From positions 1 to 45,706 of the forward strand of contig JANQQM010000046.1 of NCBI GenBank assembly GCA_028289365.1: a stretch of DNA of 45,706 nucleotides, in the 5' to 3' direction. The position numbers and the translations under genes are program-made. Source of the DNA: Salaquimonas sp. GTDB taxonomy: Bacteria; Pseudomonadota; Alphaproteobacteria; Rhizobiales; Rhizobiaceae. The notes under the pieces were generated by a model that was not told the DNA's origin, made no database searches, and saw only the letters and a list, made by a program, of their open reading frames with translations. Below are positions 1 to 7,066 of the stretch, one piece after another (position 1 is the stretch's first letter; the number at the start of each line of letters is the position of its first letter).

Positions 1-168
1 CTCCCGGGTGTTGACCGGTGGCAGGTGCATCTCCGACCCCTTCGCCAGGCGGTAGGCCAGCACGATCTTCAACGCCGCCAGCGCGGTGACAAACGGCAAC
101 ACCACCATCAGCGTCTTCAGCCAGATCGGCGAGTGGATGTAGATTTCGGCTAGTGGTTGCATGGTCAT
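1..168 (-). CDS. Partial membrane protein, N-terminal 56 residues
   Basis: The gene runs off the left edge, so only its start is seen. The start codon (166-168) has a GAGGGA ribosome site six bases upstream; a second in-frame ATG follows two codons later. The visible part begins MTMQPLAEIYIHSPIWLK, has one hydrophobic helix at about residues 17-40 (LMVVLPFVTALAALKIVLAY), and then a polar stretch. I do not recognise the family. It could be the first helix of a longer membrane protein or a single-pass anchor. Confidence 0.6.
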   Translation of the reverse strand, partial: MTMQPLAEIYIHSPIWLKTLMVVLPFVTALAALKIVLAYRLAKGSEMHLPPVNTRE

Positions 169-176
169 ATTTCCCT

Positions 177-210
177 CGTCATCCTCGGGCTTGACCCGAG
201 GATCCATACC
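177..210 (+). repeat. REP-like palindromic repeat, copy 1
   Basis: Bases 181-189 (ATCCTCGGG) pair perfectly with 195-203 (CCCGAGGAT) around a five-base loop. The flanks CGTC and CCATACC are shared with the inverted copy at 293-337. Short intergenic palindromes of this type are common in alphaproteobacterial genomes. Confidence 0.75.
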
Positions 211-292
211 GATATCTGTCGGTTGGTTATGCAGGTGCAGGCAAGGAAAGATCGGTGGAACCTTTTCACCTTCACACTTTTCCGAAACATCA

Positions 293-337
293 CGGTATGG
301 ATCCTCGGATCACGGCTGCGCCGGTCCGAGGATGACG
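293..337 (-). repeat. REP-like palindromic repeat, copy 2, inverted
   Basis: Read on the minus strand it matches copy 1 at both ends (CGTCATCCTCGG and CCGAGGATCCATACC) with a different, longer centre. The palindrome arms are 301-308 and 326-333. Together with copy 1 it forms a head-to-head pair about 83 bases apart, resembling a two-unit mosaic element. Confidence 0.7.
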
Positions 338-439
338 GAGAAAGTGGCGCTCGTTTGATAGTTCGAATATCCATGTGTTCTCCCCAATTTCATTCAAGCA
401 AATAGTCACGATGTTTGCGGCCACAACGCAGACGGACTC

Positions 440-460
440 CCCTCCCCCTTGTGGGGAGGG
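440..460 (+). repeat. 21-base GC-rich inverted repeat, left arm
   Basis: The arm (CCCTCCCCCTTGTGGGGAGG plus a final G) is the exact reverse complement of 563-583. Each arm is itself partly palindromic. The pair looks like an intergenic repeat unit distinct from the one at 177-337. Confidence 0.75.
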
Positions 461-562
461 GTTGGGGGAGGGGTTTGTGGATTATCCGCAGATACAGAAT
501 TCACGGTTCCTTCCTATCTCCCCACCCCGCCCGCGCTTGCGGCCTTCGGCCTCGCTGGGCGA

Positions 563-583
563 CCCTCCCCACAAGGGGGAGGG
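563..583 (-). repeat. 21-base GC-rich inverted repeat, right arm
   Basis: All 21 bases are complementary to 440-460, with about 100 bases between the arms. The spacer holds no gene that I can support. Confidence 0.75.
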
Positions 584-604
584 TTCAGGCGCTCCGCGCC
601 TTTC

Positions 605-645
605 CCAAAAAACAAAAACGGCCACCAGAGCTTCCTCTGATAGCC
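605..645 (-). terminator. Rho-independent terminator, minus strand
   Basis: On the minus strand an 11-base stem (645-635 with 630-620, including two G-U pairs) closes a GAAG loop and is followed at once by GTTTTTGTTTTTTGG. This is a strong intrinsic terminator. No minus-strand protein gene ends just upstream: the DGQHR gene stops at 902. It therefore probably ends a short non-coding transcript or the read-through from the island operon. Confidence 0.75.
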
Positions 646-780
646 GGGGAGTTAGTAAGCCGTACACGGACGGCCGCCATGACCTTTAGACGAGAGTCCT
701 GGACATACGCCACAGCCTCCCCGACCATTATTATAATCGAGGAGGCATCTTACGGTTGATGCCAACCGCCGTGTATGGGG
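605..780 (-). ncRNA. Candidate structured small RNA ending at the 605 terminator
   Basis: Three pairings occur in about 175 bases: the terminator stem, an internal 10-base stem with one mismatch (737-746 with 715-724), and a possible closing stem between 769-778 and 660-669 (nine of ten pairs). A TATAAT lies at 735-730 on the minus strand, but I see no good -35 box, so the 5' end could be near 723 or above 778. The -10 model and the closing-stem model exclude each other. The family is not recognised. Confidence 0.35.
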
Positions 781-901
781 TTACTACGCCCCGGAATCGG
801 CAAGGTGCCGAATCCAATTGCACTTATAGGTGGTATCAGGGGAGATTGGAAGGGGGTGGATTATTTGGATTTGCTAATCAGCACTGATAAGCATGATTGA
901 A

Positions 902-2080
902 TCAGATCAAAGTTGATTGGCTTTCGTCCCCAACAAGTATGCGGAAAAGTCTTCCTTCACCTGTCGAACCTGGCGGAAAATTTGCGGTATTAAATTTTTC
1001 ATCGGGTATTTTCAAGTCGGAGAAAGATTTTACCAATAGTTCAAAGGAAATTGAACCACCCGGGACACCTTGGAGATTGTAGTAGTGGGAATAGGCGCGC
1101 ATTAGGGCCCTGAACCCGTTTGTACGGTTGAGCACCAGACCTTCCTTTTTTCGGCTTTCCCATGCTTCCGGCCACACGGTACGGACGGCGTCGAAATATG
1201 TAAAAATTGCTTCACCAATTTCTATATCTTTTTCATCTATAAACTGATTTCTGAATGGTAGTTTCCAGAGGTCGCTATCTGTTGCCCTTTCTAGGCTTTT
1301 TCCCTTTAAGATTAGATCCCGATCGCCCTTAGGATCTCTTGAGATGTAGCGCATAAGCATCTCTACAAATCCAGCTTGTGAGATTGGCTCAAATCGACCG
1401 GGTACTGTTGTAATTCCTAATCTCTTTATACGTGTATAAAATGGACTTTTTTTATCTTTGTCTAAAGCAACCGCGATATTATGACAGGTTTTTTGAGGGC
1501 TTCTTGATTTCGAAAGTGCATAGAGATCGTATACAAGACTTCTATTTACTTTGGTTTGTTCCAAATTCACAGTTGAAAATATATGTGCTTGATCAGAAAC
1601 ATCCGCGCCTACGAAAATGGATACTGGTACATCGAATTTATCACCATGAAAATTAAATAATCCGGCAATTCTATGCTGACCATCAATTACTCTAGCTAAG
1701 TTACTCATTGCGATTGATGGATTTTCATCACCTTTTTTAACGTTTGAGACTATTAGCTTCTTTTTATCCTTATCGTAACTAGCATGTTCCTCTTCAATAG
1801 CGATTATTATAGCCGTCGGAAAGGAAGCGTCATAAAAATTTACATACGCTTCTAGATCTGAAACTCGTTTTTGATTAAGTGGCCTTTGTATTCCCAAGTA
1901 ACGCTCTACGTCTCTTTCGTCCTGTATGACTCTCCTGACATCGAAGTAGGTAATTTTTGTAATTAAGTCGAATGGTATCGACGCAATGTACAAATCACCA
2001 ATTGGTTGAATCGATTTCAAACAATCGAATTCATAAGTAATTGGAGACGGATCAACCAAATCTAATAGCAGATTACTCAT
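902..2080 (-). CDS. DGQHR-domain protein, DndB-like
   Basis: The 392-residue protein carries the family signature VIDGQHR at 131-137, followed by FSTVNLEQTKVNRSLVYDL at about 168-186, typical of DGQHR-domain proteins such as DndB. The N-terminal part (ERDVERYLGIQRPLNQKRV) and the C-terminal GSTGEGRLFRIL also fit. DndB controls the DNA phosphorothioation genes; other DGQHR proteins sit in DNA-modification and defence loci, mostly without known activity. The gene overlaps the upstream membrane gene by eight bases, so the two are probably translationally coupled. Base composition is A+T-rich, unlike the flanking chromosome, which suggests horizontal transfer. No dndCDE or pbe genes are nearby, so a Dnd role is not supported; a role with the adjacent methyltransferase is my inference. 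Confidence 0.8.
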   Translation of the reverse strand: MSNLLLDLVDPSPITYEFDCLKSIQPIGDLYIASIPFDLITKITYFDVRRVIQDERDVERYLGIQRPLNQKRVSDLEAYVNFYDASFPTAIIIAIEEEHASYDKDKKKLIVSNVKKGDENPSIAMSNLARVIDGQHRIAGLFNFHGDKFDVPVSIFVGADVSDQAHIFSTVNLEQTKVNRSLVYDLYALSKSRSPQKTCHNIAVALDKDKKSPFYTRIKRLGITTVPGRFEPISQAGFVEMLMRYISRDPKGDRDLILKGKSLERATDSDLWKLPFRNQFIDEKDIEIGEAIFTYFDAVRTVWPEAWESRKKEGLVLNRTNGFRALMRAYSHYYNLQGVPGGSISFELLVKSFSDLKIPDEKFNTANFPPGSTGEGRLFRILVGDESQSTLI

Positions 2081-2678
2081 CTCTATTTTGCCATTTCTTC
2101 AGGAATTCTCTTTCATCGTTTCCTAAATTTTTTCCTATATTTTCCAACTCATTTCTGTAAACTGAAACAGAAAATAAACAAGATAGTGAAAAAATATAAA
2201 TAAAAATAGAAAAATAAAACAAGAACTCTGTATTTAGAACTACATTAATATCTTTTACAGCATTTAAATTTGAAAAACCGAAGCATATTGCTGCAACCAT
2301 ACAAATTAGTATAGCAATAATAAAAAAACTCGCACCATAAGGAAATTCAAAATTTATTTTTCCGAATAACCTATTATCATTTTCATCGGCGCTTTCTTCA
2401 TTGTCTATTTCTACGTATCTTTTAGTTATTAAGTAAATAAGAGGTCCAATCAATGCTGCCGAGTATATAAATAAATCCCCTCTTTCCAGAGATTTTTTAA
2501 TAAGGACGAAAGAACCTGGGCTATCTTTCAAAAGAAAGGAAATCGCCAGGGGAAAAAACCATAGGGGCAATGTCGAAAACATTGTCCCAATTAATAACTC
2601 CTTGATCGAAGAGTTAACGGACTTTCTGCCGGCACTGAATAGTCTTCCGTATAAGGGAATTTTATGATAGAATTTCAA
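2073..2678 (-). CDS. Four-helix membrane protein of the island operon
   Basis: The 201-residue protein has four hydrophobic segments at about 28-50, 68-86, 114-135 and 148-172, a charged acidic loop (VEIDNEESADENDNR) between helices 2 and 3, and a charged C-terminal tail. I recognise no family. Its ATG overlaps the methyltransferase stop by four bases and its stop overlaps the DGQHR gene by eight, so it is the middle gene of a coupled three-gene operon. Membrane proteins in such positions of defence loci often act as effectors, but this is only a guess from context. It is very A+T-rich. Confidence 0.7.
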   Translation of the reverse strand: MKFYHKIPLYGRLFSAGRKSVNSSIKELLIGTMFSTLPLWFFPLAISFLLKDSPGSFVLIKKSLERGDLFIYSAALIGPLIYLITKRYVEIDNEESADENDNRLFGKINFEFPYGASFFIIAILICMVAAICFGFSNLNAVKDINVVLNTEFLFYFSIFIYIFSLSCLFSVSVYRNELENIGKNLGNDEREFLKKWQNRDE

Positions 2679-3517
2679 AGTATTTCCCTATTTGTAATTA
2701 GCGCCTCTGATACGTGATTGCGCCCTTTATTATTCCCACTAATTACAGAATACCTATTTATTGATTTTGTTAAAAAATAATTCTTATATAGTTTCAAAAT
2801 TGAGTCGTGATTTGCGTTTGTAAGATAAATTATTGCGCCACGTTTATCTGCTCTAACAAGACTATTTCTTAATCGCAACTGATCATCCCAAGTAAAAATA
2901 TTTTGATTATATTTAATAAAACCATTATAATTATGTGCAACAGTATATGGTGGATCAACAAAAATAAAATCCCCACATTGTGCTGAATCAATTGTACATT
3001 GAAAATCGCAGCACTGTATATCTACCTTTTTTAAAAAAGAACTTATTGCGGAAAAATCATCTGTTTCAAATATAATTTTCTGCTTAGTACCTATCGGTAC
3101 ATTAAACTGACCCTTTAAATTTTCCCTGTACAGTCCATTCCAACAAGCTCTATTCAAGTAAATGAACTGCGCAGCTCTTGTATAAAGCGAGCGCTTCTGT
3201 TGGCTGCGTATACTGTAATAGTAGTCTTTACAGTGATTTTCATGATGGACTTTTAGATTATTCCATACCTTTGTCCAATTATCTCTGATTGCTACATAAG
3301 TCTCTATAAGTCGGAAATTGATATCAGATAGAAGTGCGGATTCCGGTCGATGATGGAAAAATACTGCTCCTCCACCTAAAAATGGCTCGATATAACGTCC
3401 GGAATACTCAGGAATTTGGAACTCTTCGCGATCTACGATCCAGCGTTTGCCGCCTGCCCATTTCAGAAACGGTCTCATCTTCAAACCAAAATCCCCCTTT
3501 GCGTTATACTTCAACAT
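2675..3517 (-). CDS. Dam-family DNA adenine N6-methyltransferase
   Basis: The protein shows the class D12 order of motifs: FLKWAGGK at 17-24, the SAM-binding YIEPFLGGGAVFF at about 42-54, the LNRACWNGLYREN block at 121-133 with GQFNVPIG, and the catalytic DPPY at 188-191. The end (EALITN) also fits. It should transfer a methyl group from SAM to adenine N6; the FNVPIG block recalls GATC enzymes, but specificity is not proven. The length of about 270-280 residues is usual. The first ATG has no ribosome site. The ATG at 3478 begins the conserved region, and a TTG six bases earlier sits below GGGGG, so the true start is probably near 3478. It is first in the operon, with no restriction endonuclease beside it. 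Confidence 0.88.
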   Translation of the reverse strand: MLKYNAKGDFGLKMRPFLKWAGGKRWIVDREEFQIPEYSGRYIEPFLGGGAVFFHHRPESALLSDINFRLIETYVAIRDNWTKVWNNLKVHHENHCKDYYYSIRSQQKRSLYTRAAQFIYLNRACWNGLYRENLKGQFNVPIGTKQKIIFETDDFSAISSFLKKVDIQCCDFQCTIDSAQCGDFIFVDPPYTVAHNYNGFIKYNQNIFTWDDQLRLRNSLVRADKRGAIIYLTNANHDSILKLYKNYFLTKSINRYSVISGNNKGRNHVSEALITNREIL

Positions 3518-3731
3518 AGAGACGATTCAGTCACCGTCTGCAATTTGATAGTGCAGAGAAATTGTTGAATAATTATCAAAATGGGACTGTTCTGGTTACA
3601 TAGAACTTCCTACACCCAAACTACCAACCCATTAAACCTAGCCTCCGACCACCAGCCGGTTGACCAGCAGATCGTCGGGGTGGGTTTGCGACGACGGGTG
3701 CGATGCCCGTATCCCGCCTTGAGGATCCCCC
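3518..3731. other. Spacer at the right edge of the island
   Basis: Base composition changes near 3600 from A+T-rich to G+C-rich. The left part holds the presumed promoter of the methyltransferase operon (no clear -35/-10 pair) and a short inverted repeat AGACG-N10-CGTCT at about 3518-3537. The right part (3630-3720) is G+C-rich without a gene that I can support. On the minus strand one frame ends LLVNRLVVGG at a stop near 3645, which could be the tail of a broken gene. Confidence 0.4.
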
Positions 3732-4676
3732 TCACCCAATCACAACTCTATACCCCGCCCGGGGGAAGTGGACGTGCAAATCGCCGGCTTCGGCGTCCAG
3801 GTGGCGGATGGTGACCGAGTTGGCGTCGGAAGAAACCAGCGTGCCGACGACCGGCTGTTCGCCGCCATCGACGTCTGGTTCCACCGTGACCTGCATGCCC
3901 GGTTTCAGGCCCTGCGGGTCGTGTTCGTCGATGCCGGACATCGGTACCGGTTCGCAGGCCCTGGCGCGGGCGATCGCATCTTCGGCTGACATTTCGGAGG
4001 ACTGGCCATGGCCCAGATCCCGGACATTGGCCTCCCAGCGTTCGAAATGCGGGAATTCCGACAGCATGCGCGGCCCGCCTTCCCAGCGGCCGCGGATGAA
4101 CCAGACGACGTGGTAGATCTGGGCGTCTATCGCGGCGGGTGCGTCGCCCAGCAGGAATTTGCGGCCATCGGCAAGCTGGTCATTGAGCCAGGTAAAGGGC
4201 GCGCGGGCCTGGGCGACCAGATGCGGCAGGGCGGCGTTGGCGGCTTTCAACCCCTCGGCCCAATCCGGCCCGATATAGAGGCGGCCCCGGTCCTCGGCGA
4301 AATCCGCCGGCAGGTCCTCGTTCTGCGCGCCCAGGACGATCTTGACGGAAAGCGTGAACAGATCGCCATCGGTCCAGCGGCTGAGCGACCACATCAGGCC
4401 GGTTTCGGAATTCGGAAACAGGCTCGATGCGGGGTGGCGCTGTTCCAGTTCGCGGATGATGCGCTGGCTGTCGCAAAAGATGTCGGCGCCGATCTGCATG
4501 ACCGGTGTCCGGCGATAGCCGCCGGTAAGCTGGGTCAGCATTGGCTTTGGCGGGATGCGCGGAATGGTCACCGTGCGCCAGTCGAGGCCCTTGATGCCAA
4601 GCACGACGCGCACCTTTTCGGCAACCGGCGACTGGGGGTAATTGTGCAGAATGATCTCTTGCGCTTCAGCGCTCAT
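3732..4676 (-). CDS. Glutathione S-transferase-like protein with C-terminal extension
   Basis: The 314-residue protein opens with a thioredoxin-like GST domain (residues 8-80): LHNYPQSPVAEKVRVVLG, the cis-proline region RRTPVMQIG, and DSQRIIRELE for binding the glutathione gamma-glutamyl group. An all-helical C-terminal GST domain (about 90-230) follows. The last 75 residues (GMQVTVEPDVDGGEQPVVGTL onward) are a predicted beta-rich extension not found in ordinary GSTs of 200-230 residues. I chose the ATG at 4676 because GGAG lies eight bases upstream; an earlier start would add only eight residues. The substrate is unknown. It is transcribed in the same direction as parC but 44 bases away. Confidence 0.8.
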   Translation of the reverse strand: MSAEAQEIILHNYPQSPVAEKVRVVLGIKGLDWRTVTIPRIPPKPMLTQLTGGYRRTPVMQIGADIFCDSQRIIRELEQRHPASSLFPNSETGLMWSLSRWTDGDLFTLSVKIVLGAQNEDLPADFAEDRGRLYIGPDWAEGLKAANAALPHLVAQARAPFTWLNDQLADGRKFLLGDAPAAIDAQIYHVVWFIRGRWEGGPRMLSEFPHFERWEANVRDLGHGQSSEMSAEDAIARARACEPVPMSGIDEHDPQGLKPGMQVTVEPDVDGGEQPVVGTLVSSDANSVTIRHLDAEAGDLHVHFPRAGYRVVIG

Positions 4677-4720
4677 GGCTATTTCTCCGGGGAAATTCAA
4701 TGGGTCCTGACCCTAGAGAC

Positions 4721-6976
4721 TTAGCTGAAACCACCGCTTCTTGGGAAGCCCTTTGGTGCCATTCTGCCGGCCTGGGCGCGGTCGCCGATCCATTCGGCCA
4801 GTTCCTGGCGGGACTTGGTGAAGGTGCGGCCGGCGGAATCTTCCCAGGTCAGGCCGTCTGCCATGGCGAAGGTCTTGGCATCCTTCACGCCGCCATCCTT
4901 GTAGCGCTGCAGGCGAACGCCCTTGCCGCGACCCATTTCGGGCACCTGGTCAAGCGGGAAGATCAGGAGCTTGCGGTTCTCGCCGGTAATGGCGACGTGA
5001 TCGCCGGTAACCGTCACGCAAATCTTGGCCTCGTCGGGCAATTTGACATTCATCGCCTGCTTGCCCTTGCGGGTATTGGCAATCATGTCGTTTTCATTGA
5101 CCACGAAGCCGTTGCCGACGGTTGAGACCAGCAGCAGTTTGCGATCCGGCTGGTGCTTGAAGGCGGAGATGACGTCGGTATCGCTTTCCATCTCGACCAT
5201 GACCCGCACCGGCTCGCCATGGCCGCGCCCGCCCGGCAGCTTTGCCGCTTCCAGGGTGAAGAACTTGCCGCCGGTGGCGAACAGCAGGATCTTGTCGGTC
5301 ATCTCGGCATGGAAGGCGGTTGCCAGGCCATCGCCTTCCTTGAAGGACAAGGCAGAGAAATCGGTGAGGTGCCCCTTCATCGCCCGCAGCCAGCCCTTCT
5401 TGGACAGGACCACGGTGACCGGCTCCTTCTCGATCATCGCCTGCTGGATGTCGGCCAGATCATGTTCGGGTGCATCGCCAAACTGCGTGCGCCGGGCGCC
5501 GAGCTCGGTCTTCAGCGAGAATTCGTCGCGGATCTGGCGGATGTCGTCGGCCAGCACCTTCCACTGCATTTCCTCGGAAGCAAGCAGCGCCTCGATCTGG
5601 CCCTTCTCGACCATCAGGCTCTCATGCTCCTTGCGGATCTCGATTTCCTCGAGCTTGGCCAGCGCGCGGAGCCGCATGTTGAGGATTGCCTCGACCTGGA
5701 TTTCGGTCAGGTCAAAACGCTTGATCAGCTTCTGTTTCGGCTCGTCCTCGAAACGGATGATGCGGATGACCTCATCGATATTGAGATAGGCGATCAGCAG
5801 ACCACCCAGGACCTCCAGCCGCTTTTCGATCTGCGCGAGGCGGAAGCGCGAGCGGCGCTGCAGGACTTCGCGGCGGTGATCCAGCCATTCACGCAGCACC
5901 TGCGATAGCGACAGGACCCGCGGGACCTTGCCATGCGACAGCACGTTGAGATTAAGCGAGACGCGGTTTTCCAGATCGGTCAGCTTGAACAGCGACTCCA
6001 TCATCAATTCGGGATCGACCGCCCGGCTTTTCGGCTCGATGACGATGCGGATGTCTTCGGCAGATTCATCGCGAATGTCGTCGACCAGCGGCAATTTGCG
6101 CGCCAGCAAATGTTCGGCGATCTTCTCGATCAGTCGCGATTTCTGGACCTGGTAAGGAATCTCGGTCACGACAATCCGGTAGCCGCCGCGGCCAGTATCT
6201 TCCTTTTCCCATTTGGCACGGACGCGGAAAGACCCCCTGCCCGTCTTGTAGGCCTCGATGATTGACGCCTTGTCATCGACGATTATGCCGCCGGTCGGGA
6301 AATCCGGGCCCTTGACCATCTCGACCAGTTTCTCGATGGTTGCGCCCGGATATTTGATCAGGTGGATGGCGGCGTCGCATAGTTCGGCGGCATTATGTGG
6401 CGGGATGGAGGTTGCCATGCCGACGGCAATTCCGGTTGCGCCATTCGCCAACAGGTTGGGGAAAGCACCCGGCAGGACGACGGGTTCGGAATCCTCGCCG
6501 TCATAGGTCTCGCGGAAATCGACCGCATCTTCGGCGATGCCCTCCATCAGCAGGGTCGCAACCTCGGTCATGCGAGCTTCGGTGTAACGCATGGCAGCGG
6601 CGTTATCGCCATCGACATTGCCGAAATTGCCCTGACCGTCGACCAGCGGATAGCGGACTGCGAAATCCTGGGCGAGACGCACCAAGGCGTCATAAACAGA
6701 TTGATCGCCATGCGGGTGGAATTTACCGATGACATCGCCAACGATACGGGCGCATTTCTTGAACCCGGTATTGGGGTCAAGCCGCAGAATGCGCATGGCG
6801 TGCAGAATGCGCCGCTGGACCGGCTTCAGGCCGTCACGGACATCGGGCAGCGCCCGTCCCATAATCGTTGAAAGCGCGTAGGCTAGATATCGCTCTTCCA
6901 GGGCCGATTTCAGATCGACGGCATCAATTTCGTCCCCGCCCTCGCCGCCAGGCGGGGGAATCAGGTCTTTTCCCAT
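4721..6976 (-). CDS. parC: DNA topoisomerase IV subunit A
   Basis: The 751-residue protein begins its core with [20 protein letters not shown] and has the breakage-rejoining tyrosine Y131 in [11 protein letters not shown] coiled-coil gate region follows (about 340-490), then a beta-pinwheel C-terminal domain. With ParE it decatenates daughter chromosomes using ATP. Length and features fit alphaproteobacterial ParC rather than GyrA, which carries a GyrA-box. In the quinolone-resistance region the sequence is [10 protein letters not shown]: Gln92 sits where E. coli ParC has Ser80 and Asp96 where it has Glu84. The start has no obvious ribosome site. Confidence 0.95.
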   Translation of the reverse strand: MGKDLIPPPGGEGGDEIDAVDLKSALEERYLAYALSTIMGRALPDVRDGLKPVQRRILHAMRILRLDPNTGFKKCARIVGDVIGKFHPHGDQSVYDALVRLAQDFAVRYPLVDGQGNFGNVDGDNAAAMRYTEARMTEVATLLMEGIAEDAVDFRETYDGEDSEPVVLPGAFPNLLANGATGIAVGMATSIPPHNAAELCDAAIHLIKYPGATIEKLVEMVKGPDFPTGGIIVDDKASIIEAYKTGRGSFRVRAKWEKEDTGRGGYRIVVTEIPYQVQKSRLIEKIAEHLLARKLPLVDDIRDESAEDIRIVIEPKSRAVDPELMMESLFKLTDLENRVSLNLNVLSHGKVPRVLSLSQVLREWLDHRREVLQRRSRFRLAQIEKRLEVLGGLLIAYLNIDEVIRIIRFEDEPKQKLIKRFDLTEIQVEAILNMRLRALAKLEEIEIRKEHESLMVEKGQIEALLASEEMQWKVLADDIRQIRDEFSLKTELGARRTQFGDAPEHDLADIQQAMIEKEPVTVVLSKKGWLRAMKGHLTDFSALSFKEGDGLATAFHAEMTDKILLFATGGKFFTLEAAKLPGGRGHGEPVRVMVEMESDTDVISAFKHQPDRKLLLVSTVGNGFVVNENDMIANTRKGKQAMNVKLPDEAKICVTVTGDHVAITGENRKLLIFPLDQVPEMGRGKGVRLQRYKDGGVKDAKTFAMADGLTWEDSAGRTFTKSRQELAEWIGDRAQAGRMAPKGFPRSGGFS

Positions 6977-7066
6977 AGAAACGGGTTAGCGCGGGCTGGG
7001 GTCCGGGGCAAGTGGGTATCACCGGTTCGGTGGACAAATTGCTGAGCGAACGATCGAAACAGGATG

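Larger units (their letters stand above)
169..901. other. 733-base non-coding stretch with repeats and a terminator
   Basis: No convincing protein gene is seen. The stretch holds an inverted pair of palindromic repeats (177-210 and 293-337), an inverted pair of 21-base GC-rich repeats (440-460 and 563-583), and a minus-strand hairpin-plus-T-tract terminator (605-645) below a structured segment reaching about 780. From 790 to 901 I see only a short imperfect hairpin near 873-895. The low-GC island starts at the right end. Confidence 0.6.

Noticed and set aside
585-728. Minus-strand 47-codon open frame starting at the ATG near 728
   Set aside because: The strong terminator at 605-645 lies inside it, so the message would stop before its end; no ribosome site is seen.
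157-759. Several plus-strand open frames across the repeats
   Set aside because: They are made of palindromic repeat DNA, have no ribosome sites and no recognisable protein pattern.
871-895. Terminator for the DGQHR gene
   Set aside because: The hairpin is imperfect and no T run follows on the minus strand.
902-3517. A Dnd phosphorothioation locus
   Set aside because: Only the DGQHR domain fits; dndA, dndC, dndD and dndE are absent and the first gene is an adenine methyltransferase.
2675-3517. A type II restriction-modification pair
   Set aside because: No endonuclease-like gene lies next to the methyltransferase; the neighbours are a membrane protein and a DGQHR protein.
4008-4724. A 238-codon plus-strand frame opposite the GST gene
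   Set aside because: The minus frame has a full GST pattern and a ribosome site; the plus frame is its shadow in G+C-rich DNA.
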